Source: Zantedeschia hybrid cultivar (taxonomy: Eukaryota; Streptophyta; Magnoliopsida; Alismatales; Araceae). Taken from it: 64,000 nt of DNA. Below, piece after piece: positions 22,110 through 35,199 of the stretch. Location of the stretch: contig JARZZO010000002.1 in NCBI GenBank assembly GCA_030544215.1, positions 59,030,650 to 59,094,649 on the forward strand, given 5' to 3'. The first letter of the stretch is position 1, and every line of letters begins with the position of its first letter. The position numbers and the translations under genes were made by a program. Under the pieces are notes generated by a model. That model was not told the DNA's origin. It was given only the letters and a program-made list of their open reading frames with translations, and did no database searches.

Positions 22110-24200
22110 AAGAAAAATCACATAACTGACCATTTATCAACGTGTTATAATTAAACTTTACAAATACATTTAGCATAAAAAAAATATTTATAAATGCATA
22201 TTGTTTGAAAGGTGTTTGTATTTTAATTGATGGTATTATTGGTACTTTTATGTAATAGCCTTCATATATAGTATGTAATATAATAAATATTTTAATTTAA
22301 GTAAAATTCAAAATAAACCCCAAAATTAAGGGGTTATACAATACAAATCATACAGGAGGTTATTCATAAATATGAAATCTTTTAGAGGGTTATTTACAAA
22401 AAACCTTACAATATTTCATCTTTCATGTTCATCACGAGTCAATTTGATCGCTTGATCAAAGAATTTTTATTAAATACTCAATTAGTTGCAGAAAGAAATG
22501 ATGTCAAAAATAACTTCAATACGAACTACCTGACTGAACAATCAAAACGGCTCCCATTGAATATGGTGAATACGGTGATAGAGGGTATGGTATAATAACA
22601 TTCTTCTTGGTTATAAAGAGTATGATATAATAACATTCTTCTTATACACTACTTGAAGTACTTGTTTTTTCTAATCAATAGAAGGGATTTGCAGTTCAAA
22701 TATACTGCAATTCAGTCAATTCACAGCAACCAGTTTATTGAGGTGCAACCAAAGTAACACGTACAAGACATGGTAAGGAATCTGGAGTTGCAAGAGTGCT
22801 AAAAAACAATTGAACAAGAAACAAAACCTTTTATTGTTCTCAGCACTGACAACTAGATTTTCCTTTGTTAACGGATCTGTTTATGAAATTTGAGAAATCC
22901 AAAATGAATGTCACTCCAGCAAAACTGGATGAGCAAGTGCTAAACGTTCAAACTTATCCATGGTGTAGAGAGAAGGAAATGGAAGCTGGAAAACAAACGG
23001 CATGTCCAATTCAGCCATCCGACTTGAACAGGATCCACAACTTCAGCTTCATGGGCTCCGGGTTTTGGCTCCTAGAAGAGCAGCCAGACCTTGTCTGCTA
23101 CTGCATCTAAGCAGGGGGAACCATCTCAACTCATGGATCGTTCCCTTGAAAGAGTTCTCAGGCTGCAAGAGAACAACAGAAAAAGTTAATTACATGAACA
23201 GGAAAGATCATAAGATCAAAGCTACAAAGTTGCCATTTGAAAATCAGCAGGAAGTCCCAGCACATTGTACATGGACTATAACCCAAGAGGCGTGTTAATA
23301 ACTTCAAAAGTTTTTTGCATATAGACCATTGTTAGAATGAAAATTGCCGATTTAGTGCTCTTGCATTTGAATTTGCACATATATCATAATGAATGCTAAT
23401 GATATGCAAAAAGATCACAGAACATTGCTTTTGCAAATATCACACTGGCCTTTCCACGTGGATTTCAAAAAGAAGAGGTCATTCATTGGATGAGAATTTT
23501 TTATTTATTAATTTGTTTGGGATAGAAAGGTATAATATATTTCTGCACTCACCGAAGAGAATGATTTCTTTGCACATCATTGGCATTCTTAACGATATAT
23601 GTGCAAACTCAAACACATGAACAATTGAGCATTAAGTCTGCAACTTTCATTCCAGCAATAGTTTATATGCAAAAATCCCAAACTTAAATGGCAAGAATAT
23701 GTAACCAGAAGCAATGAGGTGCAAGAAGAGAAATATCAAAAAGTGACATTTCAGATGTAAGAATGCGGTGCCCCAAAATAATAGCATTCATCAAATGGAA
23801 CTGAAAATGGACTATCCTGCAAGATGGTAACCAGAGCATCAGCAGCTGCGAAAAAACCTAACACTGTCTATTGGCAATGACTTTATGACACTCGTATGTT
23901 CAAAAGCTTTAAGATGCACATGCCATGTCCTAGAGTAAGGGGATATGCATGGGTACTTGCTGCATAACCATTACAAATGAAAGCAGTGGTACAGCCCTCT
24001 GAGCCTCTGGGATTTCGGTACACATTTTGATGCAATTTGCATCACTAAAAGGCACAACAACAAGCTACGATGCATGTCTAAAGGCTAACAGATAATAAGA
24101 CCAAAACAAAGAAAATTGTAATTGGAGTGATCAAAATACTTTTGCAAGACTTAGATCTCTAAAGCTTCGCTTTAATCAAAACAAAACAAAAATTATTTTC
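22110..24200. other. Unassigned sequence
   Basis: AT-rich, with only short readings of no recognisable family (for example 81 codons at 22865-23110). No RNA gene or repeat was identified. Confidence 0.35.
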
Positions 24201-24204
24201 CCCC

Positions 24205-26470
24205 GAAAGTGGATGGCACCACAATCCTATAGAATCAAGAAAAGGAGTGTACAATAAATTAACTTCCACAAACCCACCCTACAAACCCAGTAAGACAAGG
24301 GGCGTTGTTCCCCATACAAAAACCCATGATTACATCAAAATGAAAGTTTAGATCCCTCCTCCACAGGATCACACATCCCTAAACATAATTATTTCCAACC
24401 CGTACTCCCAATCAACCAGGGAGCCAAAACTAAACATAGATCACAATCCCTTGGTCAGCCCACCCCTCAACCCTTCTAGACCCCCTAAGGCAACGGAGTT
24501 CCCCCTCATTTTTCCCTTGGAAATAAATTTCATCACCTTCCCTGAAGATCTTACATTAATTCTCTCGGTCATTCTCTAAAAACTTGCATCTGACCGGTTT
24601 AAAAAGAAACCCAAAATACCACTCAAACATTTCATCTCACCAATATAAGTGTCTCTGATGGCCCAATCATGCTTGACTTGACAAATCTCTGCCGCGGACA
24701 CCTCCCTTGTTAAAGCTCCTTTTGATTTTAGCAATTTCTCGATTCGGGCAAGTGTTTGAGACAGATCCGAGTCCCTGTCCTCACATCTTCTACGACCATG
24801 GAAGTTAGGAATATGCAGGAGACTCAGCACTGCTGGCACGTCCAGGAGTCCCAATCAGAATGTCCTCCTTAAGAATCTCCAAATCTGAAGACTGCTTAAT
24901 AAAGCTGTGCCCTGGAGGTTTCTCGACCGCACCAATCTGATGCAAGCCCTCCAGCCTAGGCAGCGAAGAAGCAATGATATCCAGTCCTGATGAGGAGGTA
25001 GAGAAGGCTGTCACCAGCATAGATTGCAGAAAGAACCCATTGGCTGCAAGAAGGTCTCCCTTTGCTGGGGGTCAATATCCAAAAGGGCCACACCAGTCAG
25101 TCCAGAGGTGATTCCAAGCTTCGCTGCCTCATCCCCTAGGGTTACACCCCTAGTTGAAGCAGATGTCCATTCACAATCACATCCGATGGCCACCACTGCA
25201 GCGTCAGGCTTACGGACCACCATCACCCTCTGCTTAAGATGACCGACTGCTTCTACCCCCAATCCATATCTATAACAACCCCCCCCCCCCGAGAGGGAAC
25301 GGCAACCCACCACGATGCTGAAGAAGTCCCCATATGTGTCTAAGTATGCCTGTGCATGGGACATGCTTGACCTGTGCGTGGCCTGCTCTCATTTCAGTAG
25401 ACACCCACACTACCCAATTTGAAGTCAAATTTGAACTTTCAAATGACCGGGCATGTCCTGTCCAGGCGAAGGGACCCACTTCACAGACGCAGCACAATGC
25501 AAGGAGTTGCTTGCAGCCACCAGCTGTATTCTTCCCAGTACAGGCATCCCTAGGGTTTTTAGGCCCCAAGAAGATGGAGCTGCCCCCCAGCCCCCCTGAA
25601 CCACCATGCCTAGCCAAGATTTAGAGGACCTCTCACCACCACCATCCACCCCACTACCCTCCGGGATCCAAACCTCAAAGTTAAAAGCCCAAGGGAGGAG
25701 ACTGATCCTCATAGGAAGCCAGCTGTCCTCCATGGCAGCAACACACAAACACAAATTTACCTGGTGTCCTCCATCCCCTTCTCATCCACTTTAACTACGA
25801 ACCCAATGACTTAAGCTACCTTCTTCTTCTTCACCACCCCTGCCTTGAAAGAGCAGTGGAATATTCAAATCAACCCAAATTGGATTGCTTTTCAGATGTT
25901 CACACCAACCCCTGGTCCCCATCTCATTACCTCAAAATCAACTCTATCAACGTCAATGACCACATGTTTTCTAACAAGATCTCTTCCACCATCTTTTGAG
26001 TGGGGCATCCCATGAGCAATTTTCCCATCTCCAAGATGGCACACAGTCCATGTTGTCGTTCCGTCCGAGCAATACCCATCTTCTGTGCAATCGCCTACAA
26101 CTGCACATCCAAAGCTGCACTCCTAAACACCAGATGGGAGGAAAGAATCTCCCATCTTTCCCCGTCAATCTCTTCGTTGGGTAAGTTAACACAAACCTCT
26201 CTAACAGGTGCAGATCAATAATCGATCTTTACCCTGGATTTTGCTCCCCGCCAGGCATCCCTTCCCCAGAGCGCAGTCACAACTCAAGCAGCATGACCAC
26301 CCAATGACCATAACAGAAGCACCAAAGACAGAGATGCTTCTCCGAGATATCTGATCTACCAGAGCTCCATCTCTCTTTCCCGTCCAGTTCTCTACCATCG
26401 TCGTCCCGTTTGTTTCTGCCCTTCTCAGCTCTCCCACGCACATCTTTCAGGTACCCAAAACTTTAATATA
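24205..26470 (-). pseudogene. Decayed, unrecognised element body with a LINE-like 3' end
   Basis: The minus-strand end at 24205-24260 (GTGGATGGCACCACAATCC on the plus strand, then AATAAATT) resembles the 3' ends of the LINEs here. Upstream on the minus strand are broken readings, at 24576-24854 (KHDWAIRDTYIGEMKC), 24805-25020, 25011-25364 and 25425-25754 (SLLPWAFNFEVWIPEG). None has reverse transcriptase motifs. A LINE ORF1 or a non-autonomous derivative is possible, but I do not recognise the protein. All readings recur in copy 2 with different breaks. Confidence 0.35.
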
Positions 26471-26879
26471 GCATATAAGAAGACAAAATGAAAACTAAAA
26501 ACTGTTCACAGATGAAAATGTCAAATCGCAACCATTATGAATAGTGGGATTGCACCGATAATGGATTCAAAGCAGAAATCTAATGAGATATTATCCAGAA
26601 GAGAAAACCAAGAAATCAGAAACATCACAATAGGGGTGTCAATGGGCCAGACTTGAAGAAGCCTAAGCTCAACCTGGTTTATGAAGCACAGACCGGGCCT
26701 GGGGAAAAGGTAAGTTTTTGCACAATTGACCCAGCCTGGTCTATTCTCCTGAAAGCCCAGTTTAATCCAGCCTGCCTTGGCTTTTAGAGAGGCAAAAATA
26801 GTACCCAAATATGGGTTATAGGTTGATAGATCGACATGCGACTGCAATCTGAGGGGCATGACAAGTGTTAAGGTCCACA

Positions 26880-28025
26880 AGCTGTAGGGAAATCTAGTGA
26901 AGGGTTAAATGAGAATGGGATAAGGATTAAGTTTAAGGGGGAAAATGCATATAAGCACACAAGATTGGCTGGCAGAGCCAAGTAGCCAACAGGGTATGTG
27001 AGCCACCCCGGTCATGTACTTCAACATATCAGTCAATTTCATATCTCAAAGTCTTTTTATTCTAGATTCATCACACACTTCAAGTCTTCAACATAACAAG
27101 CCAACCATGTACCTTTATTTTTTAAATTATAGATTTTACACCCTTTCATTGTTCATTCTAGTGATTTACATAACTTTTGAAAGATGAGAGATATTTAGTA
27201 ACATGCACGCTGAAAACATGCTGACAGCTTGTCAAGTATTCCAATGGGGCCTCATATTGGGACTTAAAAGTTTTCTACATTTACTAGGTGAATATTAAAG
27301 CCTACTCATATGTTCATCTTCTTGCATCTTTCCCAACGCTTGTAAGTTGTAAACGTCCAATCTATATTCTTGCATCTTTCCCAAAGCTTGTAAGTTGTAG
27401 AAGTCCAATGTATATGTATATACACCAGATATGTTGCCTAGGAGGAAGATGCATCAAAGCGAAATCTTGAGCACAAACCACACCCAGAAAAGGTAGGATG
27501 CATCTCAAATTCTGCCAAAGCTAAGAGACACATCAAATGGCTTACATTTAAATCTTTGGCAATCAGATACTCTAGATTAATTTCAAAAACTACTGCTATG
27601 CATGAAATCTAAAGTTGTCCCCAAGTCTAAGCTTTCATCAACTGGAACAGAAAAGGCACTGGAAAATCTAAATCTGGAGTTTGGATGATTATATTTCCCT
27701 ACAATTGTATCAAACTTTCGAATTTATATAGACACGAAATGAGTTTTTGAGTTGTGCATTGACTTGACAGCTTAGTTGACAGATGTTTGGTTGTTGCCAA
27801 AGTGACTCTACTCCACAAACCTAGCCCCATGCATGTGTTGACACAGACCTTGTGAATCACATATGCACATTAGTTACTACATGAACAATTATGTCACACA
27901 GGTTTATGCCCCAAAAATGAAGATTTCTTGGAAAATATGACAAGACTCTAGAAAAATTATTGCCTTAAATTAAAAAAATTATAATATTACCACAGGAGTA
28001 CTACAAACAATGCTCAACCATACTA
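26880..28025. other. Unassigned sequence within the segmental duplication
   Basis: No gene recognised. About 27230-27790 is absent from copy 2, where GCTGACAGC joins directly to CTCTACTCC (61350-61366). A TGACAGC motif occurs at both edges in copy 1, so either a deletion in copy 2 or an insertion here would fit. A near-direct repeat (CTTGCATCTTTCCCAA.GCTTGTAAGTTGTA) lies at about 27320-27400. Confidence 0.4.
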
Positions 28026-28029
28026 CAAC

Positions 28030-29240
28030 CAATGTTTTTTTCTTTTTTTGGAAAAGTGACGAAGGTCACAATTTCATTGATTAAGGTAACAAGTACAAGG
28101 CAGAAGTCCAAAAGGAAAAAGCCTCTCATCCCACTAGTGAACTGGATGAAAAGGTACACACTAGAAACTTGAAGGAAAAAACTGTTTTATCAAAGGAATA
28201 AAACAGCTAAGACAACCATAAGAGAACAAGAAACGGAATTAAGAAATCCTCATCTTCCATTGCCTTCCTTTCGTCAACAGATCCTGATTACAGTGTTGGT
28301 ACAGTCCTGCAGGTTTTGCCCAGTCAGCAGCAACCTGCAGAGCTTTCCCAGCAAGCCCGCTACCACTTTCAAATTCTCCTCTAAAAATCCTTCCATTCCT
28401 CTCGAGCCAGACTGACCAAAGCAGAGCAGGGCACAGTAGAGACCATAAGCACCTTAGAGCTGGAAAAGGACACGTATGATTCCACCATCTGATATGCTCC
28501 ATAACAGAAGAGTGAAGCCTCCACCTAATACCAAGAAGCCTACACAGGATTTCCCATTGCGCAATACTGATACCACAACCCAAAAACAGGTGATTCTGGT
28601 CCTCTTCAACAGAAGCGCAAAACATGCATTTAGAGCAGGATCTGGTGAAGATTCTACTAATCCTTTTAGCCGTTGGCAACCTGTTCCAGGTTATCTTCCA
28701 GAAAAACAATCTGATTTTGCTTGGTAAATCATGAGACCAAACAATATCACTCCACCACACTTTGCATCCTCCATCACTAAGAATCTTCACAAGGGAATTA
28801 ACAGAAAATTCTCCATTCGAGTTCCATCTCCAAGCCCTTTTATCCTGTCGGTCTGAGGTTAAGTGCAGCTGATTAAAACTATTGAGCACAGTGATAAGCT
28901 CCTCAAATTGCAATTCAGTGGGATTTCTTCTGAGCAGTAATTCCAATCGTCCTCTGCTAATATAAGAGCATACATAGGTACTGTCTCTTCAGAATTCCTG
29001 ACAACTGAAAACAGGTTACTGAACTGATTTGCCAAAATGAGATCGGACCACCATTTATCCTTCCAAAACATAATATGTTGACCATTCCCTAAACACATAG
29101 TGTAAGAAACTGAAACTATATCAGCAGTTCTCACAATCTATTTCCAGATAGGTGACACAAAGATTGGGAAAAAATTTGCCATAGGGAAAACATCTGGCCT
29201 TTTGATTACTTGTCAACTTATCCAACCATGGTTTGTTTCA
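28030..29240 (-). pseudogene. 5'-truncated LINE, ORF2 C-terminal part
   Basis: A minus-strand LINE 3' part. The 235-codon reading at 28239-28946 contains SDIVWSHDLPSKIRLFFWKI, TWNRLPTAKRISR and CMFCASVEEDQNHLFLGCG, the zf-RVT domain, then a Trp-rich tail (LLWSVWLERNGRIFRG). Upstream, after a frameshift, 28859-29134 reads GNGQHIMFWKDKWWSD, the conserved segment before that domain. RT and endonuclease are missing. The 3' end is near a T-rich run at 28028-28047 (poly(A) on the minus strand). A copy with different mutations lies at 61585-62760. Confidence 0.8.
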
Positions 29241-29283
29241 AATGAGGGATGGATACACGAAGGAAAACAAGCAAGAGTTGAGT

Positions 29284-29352
29284 TACACTGACCCTGTGAC
29301 TGGACCAAAACGACCCTGTGACTGGACCAAAACGACCCTGTGACTGGACCAA
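29284..29352. repeat. 23-bp minisatellite, three units
   Basis: Three consecutive units starting GACCCTGTGACTGGACC and ending AAAAC. The equivalent place in copy 2 (about 62838-62860) has a single unit, so the array changed after the segmental duplication. Confidence 0.9.
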
Positions 29353-29734
29353 AACGACGTTGGGTGGGATAATGATTCCTTGACTCCTCCCCATTCATCT
29401 TGATACAATCTTAGTCGGTTGAGGACACAACCAGATTAGATCATATTCAAGAAATAAAGCCTTATGTACCTCGCCTTCTGATTTGTCAGGCTATCAATAT
29501 AATTTGTCAGGCTCTCAAGTGTCTTCATCTACATATAATCTTCTAATGTATACATTTCCAGGCCATCCCTTCTCTTTCAAAATTCAAACATGGGCCTTAC
29601 CCTTTTGATTCATGCTTTCATGAAAAAGATAATTGAGTGGAAAAGAATGGGTGCACTCTGGTATGCCCCTTTTCTGCTTGTGTTCTCCGTAAATTATACT
29701 ATAAAATATCTACAGTCCATAAATACTAATCTTT

Positions 29735-30400
29735 TTTTTTTTAAATGTGGGATGGTACTTGTATGATAAAGAAAAAGTGTACATGTACAGTTAAGAAGGG
29801 AAAAGAACCGAATCCCCCCTATACAAAACACCAAAAAGGTGCATTCCCCCACTCATCTCTCCTGCAGAAGACAAAACAGGGAGTTACAAGAGTCCAAATT
29901 ACAAGATACTTTAGCTCACCCTAGAACCTTCTTACAAACAAAAGAGAAAATCCTATTCGGAGTGCCCGCTTCCTGCCTAAAAATACTATCCTCACAATAT
30001 AAATTTGTGAAAAAGTAAATACTCTATAAGTGAGAAAGAGGATATCTTCAGTCTAGCATCCAATCCCATATAATCAAGAGGTGGAAAGACACATTCAGTC
30101 TTCCGGATAGTGTAAACTCTTCTACATGTTAATGCAGAAATCAAGAACATGGCAGACCCTAGAAAGGATATTGGTGTGGGGTAGCTCCCTAGCTAATTTA
30201 TACCACAGCTTAAATGTATTGCCAAACTCGAGGCATATCCATAGATTATTAACGGGAAGATTCAGTTAGCAGTGAAGAAATGTTGTGGTATATGATTCAA
30301 AAGAAATTGTCAGATAGGGAAGGAAGGGGATTTTCTGAGCCTAATATAGCAGAGTCAGCCAATTAGGTGGTACAATCCACTAATTTATTTCCAAAAAAAA
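29735..30400 (-). mobile_element. LINE 3'-end fragment
   Basis: It starts (plus view) with a T-run and GTGGGATGGTAC followed by TATGATAAAGAAAAAGTGTAC, the 3' end motif shared by the LINEs here. The rest carries no long reading. Its copy at about 63238-63940 has ATGGTACCACTTG and about 30 extra bp near 63496-63525. Confidence 0.5.
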
Positions 30401-30674
30401 AAAAAGCAGAGTCAGCCAATTAGGTAGGCATACGTCTGACAAGAGAATATGGAGATGGGAAACCAGAATTTCCCTTACCATTAAATGCAATGTCATCTTG
30501 TCCGATGGGGATTGTAAAGTTGTGAAGTAGCATGCTACTATAAAAATCATATATCAGGAGTTGGTCTTTCTCTTTAAGTCTGCCCCAAAATAAAAGTATG
30601 AAACCAGCACAACAAGGCACCTGCCTGTTTTATGAGATCCAAATTGAAAAAGAAAATGGGCCATTTATTTCTTC

Positions 30675-31397
30675 CATAGTTGTCAAGGCATATCTAGGCA
30701 TTGCCTAGGTGACCTCGCGCAAAGCCAGGGCCAAGGTGCAGGGATGGAATTCTGGCACGGATCGAGAGGCTGGATCGGAACCCGCTGATCCCAATCCAAA
30801 TCGGGATCAGATTGGCCAGAATAGGCAGGGATCGGCCGATTTTGGCCGGATCAGGACCCACTGATCCCGATCCAGATTGTCCCGATCCGAATAGGCTAAT
30901 CCGGATCGAGATCGACCGATTCTGCATTCCATGGGTGTAGGGGCACCTATCGAAAACAGCAAAAAAGCACCCAAGGTGCTCGCTTGAGTAGCCAAGAAGG
31001 TTGAAGCTGAAGCCTGGGCCAATTGAACCAAATTAGGATTGGATCCATTTGGTTCCCTTAAAAGCACGCCAACTAAACACAACCAACGCCCCTAGGCCCC
31101 CATTTGATCCCCTACCTTTCTAGGGTTCGTATGTCCTGCTCTCCACCGTCGATCCACCCCCTCCAAAGGCCACCGTCAAACACCATTTCTTCTGCATCTC
31201 TCTCCACATCCGGTGCCAGCAGGAGGTTCTTCTCTTCACACCATGCCCTCTTCCCCTCTGTGTCTTAATCTCCACAACACCCCCCCCTTCTTCTCTACAC
31301 CCCAGTCCCATGTTGTCTCTCCATTAACCTCCCCTGCCCGTCCTCTCTCTGTGTCTCTCCACACACCCGTGGAAGCCCTACCACCCTGACAACTATG
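30675..31397. mobile_element. TIR element of about 0.72 kb with hAT-like target duplication
   Basis: The ends CATAGTTGTCAAGG (30675-30688) and CCCTGACAACTATG (31384-31397) are inverted repeats matching at 13 of 14 positions. ATTTCTTC before and ATTTCTTT after give an 8-bp direct repeat with one mismatch, the length expected for hAT elements. The interior has the GATCGG-rich repeat (30738-30930) and a CT-rich, gene-like stretch (31090-31380), but no transposase. It is probably non-autonomous, and possibly composite. Confidence 0.55.
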
Positions 31398-31430
31398 ATT
31401 TCTTTACAGAGAAAGCAAACATGTGTTTTG

Positions 31431-31442
31431 AATTCTATATTA
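31431..31442. repeat. Target-site duplication of LINE-1 (left)
   Basis: AATTCTATATTA, identical to 37046-37057. Confidence 0.85.
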
Positions 31443-31619
31443 TTATTATTTTTTAAAACGTGGATGGTACCATATTAATGTATTAAACAGAAAACGAGGC
31501 GAATGTACAAGGCATGAGAACAAAAAACCCTTTAGATTCCCTCCATACAAAAGGCACCGAAATGGTGCAGCCCTCAATTATTCCCCAAACTAACAAAAAA
31601 GGATGACATATTCACTTCC

Positions 31620-34600
31620 TGATTACAAAAAGCCACCACCCACTCCCTAACAGAAGAACACACAAAAGGACCCCACATGCTCTAATATGAGAGCTTCCTT
31701 GCGGTAGACTCTCTTGTTCCACTCACTCCAAATGGCCCATAGGGTCACGTGCAAAATCAGCCACCAAACTCTAGCATCCGCCCTGGGAGTAAACCGTCCT
31801 GCCCAAAATAACAAGAGTTCCTGGACTGAAGATATGGCGTTAATGCAATCGCTTTGTAGCTTCAGCTTACTGAACACAAAGTACCAAACCTGACGAGTGA
31901 AATAAGGATGTGGTCCATGGTCTCCTCCTCCTCTCTACACAAAGGACAAAGAGTAGATAACCGTTGTATGAAAATAGCCAATCTGTCACAAGTCAGGAGT
32001 CGTCCAAGAGATATTCTCCACATCAGCACCTTGACCATCATCGGACTCTTTGGCTTCCAAACTTGCTTGTAGTAAGGATATTGAAGACCACCATCCGCAA
32101 TCCTCTGATAGGCAGACCTCATAGAGAAAGACCCAAAAGGTTTCCACTCCCATCTACACGAATATATTGTGTCCGTCAACATATTAAAATCTTGTAGGAG
32201 CAGCAAAAGTGTGAAGAAGTCTTCAATTTCATTATCTATCATCTCCCTTCTGAAGTGCGGCAGCCAAGTACCCCTCTCCTCTCCGCACTAGGAGTAAAAG
32301 CTTGAGCCACAACTTCTTGTGTATAGGAGGATAATAGCAAAGAAAGAAGGGGAAATCCTGGACAACAGGGCAGGAGAACACCACTTATCCAACCAGAATC
32401 GGCTCGACTCTCCACTATTCAACGACACAAAAGTGGTTGACTCCACAATATCAGCACTCTCAAGGATGCCCTTCCATACATTAGACACTCTATAGAGAGA
32501 GTCAAGCATGAGATCCCACAGTCTGGCTATAGCATAATATTTGTGCCGGACAACCTCCCACCAGATTCCAGAGTCCACCATCCCCAGCCTTCAAAGCCAT
32601 TTGGACAAAAGTGCCATATTGAAGTAACCCTTAATTCCCAGTCCTCCATTTTCCTTACTCCTACTAATCCTGCCCCAAGATATGTCAAAACCCCCTATCC
32701 AAGGTTGATCTCCACTTCCCTTCTAGAAAAAGCGACGTCTAATGGCTTCAAGCTGCTTCTCCACCATCCTAGGTATCTTGAATATGGACAAAAAATAGAT
32801 AGGCAGACTATCCAGCACTGATTTGCAGAGCACCAACCTTCCCCGATAAGAATTTTCCTTTTCAGCCTGCAAGCTTGCCTTCAAATTTCTAAACCACCCT
32901 CTGCTAATCCCTGCAAAGTAACTTGCCCGGGGTGAGTGGAAGACCCAAATAGGTAACAGAGAAGCTCCCAATTTGACAGCCCAAAATTGTGGCTGCCCTA
33001 CTCATCTCCCTGTCCCCCATGTTAATCCCTATCACTTGACTTTTATGAAAATTCACCTTCAAGCCTGTGATTTCATCAAGAATATCCAAGATAAATCGAT
33101 CCACAAATAGCTGATCTTCATCACAAGGAAAAAACAAAATAGTGTCGTCAACATGCTAGAGATGAGTGATGTGACTGTCTATGGACTCTATCCGAGAGCC
33201 AGCAATATAGGCAGCCAACACTCCCTGTCCCACATTCTGCTCAACACATTTGCCACCAACACAGAGCAGGGGAGACATAGGGTCCCCCTGCCTAAGAATC
33301 CCCCACCGAGGAAATAAGAGGTAGGACTCCCATTCAACAGAACTGCAAAGGAAGTAGAGGACAAGCAAGCCCTAATCCATTGAATCCACTTTCCTCCAAA
33401 TCGCATCTTGGCAAGAACCTCTAAAAAGGCACCTCCAATTTATTCTATCATATACTTTCTCAAAGTCTAACTTGAGCACCATTCCTTGTTGCCGCTGCTG
33501 CTTCATAGCATGGGTGCACTCATGAGTCACTAAAAAATTATCTTGAATCTGTCTGCCTCTAATGAAGCCGCTCTGGTTGGGACCCACTATTTTGTGAACC
33601 ACCTTTTCCAATCTTGAAGCCAACATCTTGGAAATGATTTTGTATACCCCATTCAACAGACCAATTGGCCCATACTCAGCCAAGTTGTCTGCACCTTGCC
33701 TCTTGGGAATGAGCACCAAGTAAGTCTTATTAATACCTACCATATGTGCCTCCCCTTCATGGAATTCCTGCACCGCCTTCAACATCAAGCTCTTGACAAT
33801 CTCCCAACAATGCTGATAGAACAACAAAGGAAAGCCATCAGGCCCAGTCGCTTTATCCCCAGCCAAAGCAAAGATTGTCCTTCTGACTTCTTCCTCTGGA
33901 AAATCAGCCAATAAATCATTTCTCTCCTCCTCCAAAAGGTGAGGAAGCAAATCATCCATGAAGGTAGGCCTCCAATAGTCCTCCTCAATGTACAGGGAAG
34001 AATAGAAACCCTTGATATGAGAATTAAGGTCCTCCTTCCTAGTGATGATCTGATCTCCCACCCTAAGAGAGTTGATCAAGTTCAATCTCCTTCTACCAGA
34101 AGTAATATGCTGGAAGTTGACAGTGTTTACGTCCCCTTCTTTCACCCACCTATCTTTAGATCTCCGTTTCCAATAAATTTCTTCTTTCAAAAGGATCTCC
34201 TGGTATTCAGCCTTAAGGTTCTCTCTCAAAGTGTTGTCTTCTTCATCCATTAACTCAATCTCCTCCAAAGCATCCAATCCGTCAATATGCTCAAGCAGGA
34301 TCTTCTTAGCTTCTGTACCTGGCAACAAACAGGAGGCTCCCCACAAAAAGAGTGCATGAGCCAAGGACTTCAACTTGGAGATCAAAGAAGCCATGGGCGA
34401 TCTTCCAACGTCCTAAACATCCTAGACCCTCCTCACCTCTTCCATAAAACCCTCTTCCCTCAACCAATACTTCTCAAATATGAATCTAGGCTTGATGTGA
34501 CTTTTGGCATTAGTCCTGAGAAGGGTAGGCTTGTGGCCCAAGATCGGTCTCTACAAAGAAGCCTGAAGATGAGGATACTAATCCTCCCACTCCACTAACA

Positions 34601-35191
34601 CAAGGAACCCATCAAGTCTAGAATAGGATGGGTCCTTTTTGAAACTAAACCAGGTGAACATGGAGTTGGATGTGGGGATGTCAATCAATGCGGCCCCTGC
34701 AATGAAATCTTGAAATCTGCCATTACTCTTATGATATGATGGCTATCCGACCTCTCTGAAATTGTTGTAGTTGCGTTAAAGTCCCCTGCCACACAATAGG
34801 GCCTGCCTGCAAGCTGAATAAAAGTTAGGATTTCATTCCACACCTCCTTCTTATCTTCTCTGCCTTGGGGCCTATAGACCCCAATAAAATCCCAAAAGGA
34901 AACCATCATCTGAATTGCGGAAGGTAACAGAGAGCCAATGCCAAATCACTTGTCTGCCCACCTCCTTCACAATATAGTCATTCCACAAGAGCACTACCTG
35001 ATGATGGGGAAAAGGCCCCTTTAGATAGCCTACTTCCTCCAAGCTCCCTCAGGACCTCCTCACTGCCCCTCTTCAATTTTAGTCTCCTGGATATAGAGAA
35101 TGTCAATTTTACATCTCCTAACAAACTCCCTCACCACCACCCTCTTGTCCCTCCCCCCAATTCCCCTAACATTCCACGTCACTATACGCAT
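31620..35191 (-). pseudogene. LINE-1 ORF2: endonuclease/reverse transcriptase (broken)
   Basis: ORF2 makes the endonuclease that nicks target DNA and the reverse transcriptase that copies the RNA there. It opens at ATG 35191 with MRIVTWNVRGIGGRDKR and QETKIEEG, the AP-type endonuclease start, and is soon broken by a stop. GVYRPQGREDKKE and VAGDFNAT follow (34685-34909). RT runs through 33372-34394, with YGPIGLLNGVYKIISKML, GFIRGRQIQDNF and LDFEKVYDRINW, and continues in shifted frames with RQGDPMSPLLC (33156-33368). The catalytic box reads HVDD (33144-33155) instead of YADD, with a TAG directly before it. Next are TYLGLPL and the zf-RVT region: VWKPKSPMMVKVLMWRISL and CPLCREEEETMDHILIS (31862-32242). 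The breaks make it a pseudogene. Confidence 0.9.
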
Positions 35192-35199
35192 TGAGAAAC

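Larger units (their letters stand above)
24214..30463. repeat. Segmental duplication, copy 1 (direct repeat of 58433-64000)
   Basis: From GGCACCACAATCCTATAGAA onward this segment matches 58430 onward in the same orientation and order, down to the window's last base (which corresponds to about 30463). Matching blocks run at offsets of 34174 (25024/59198) and 34133 (25606/59739, 25996/60129, 26201/60334). Relative to copy 2, copy 1 has about 49 extra bp at 24541-24589, an extra stretch of roughly 0.55 kb at about 27230-27790, and a threefold 23-bp repeat at 29284-29352. Copy 2 is cut off by the window edge, so the full length is unknown. Confidence 0.92.
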
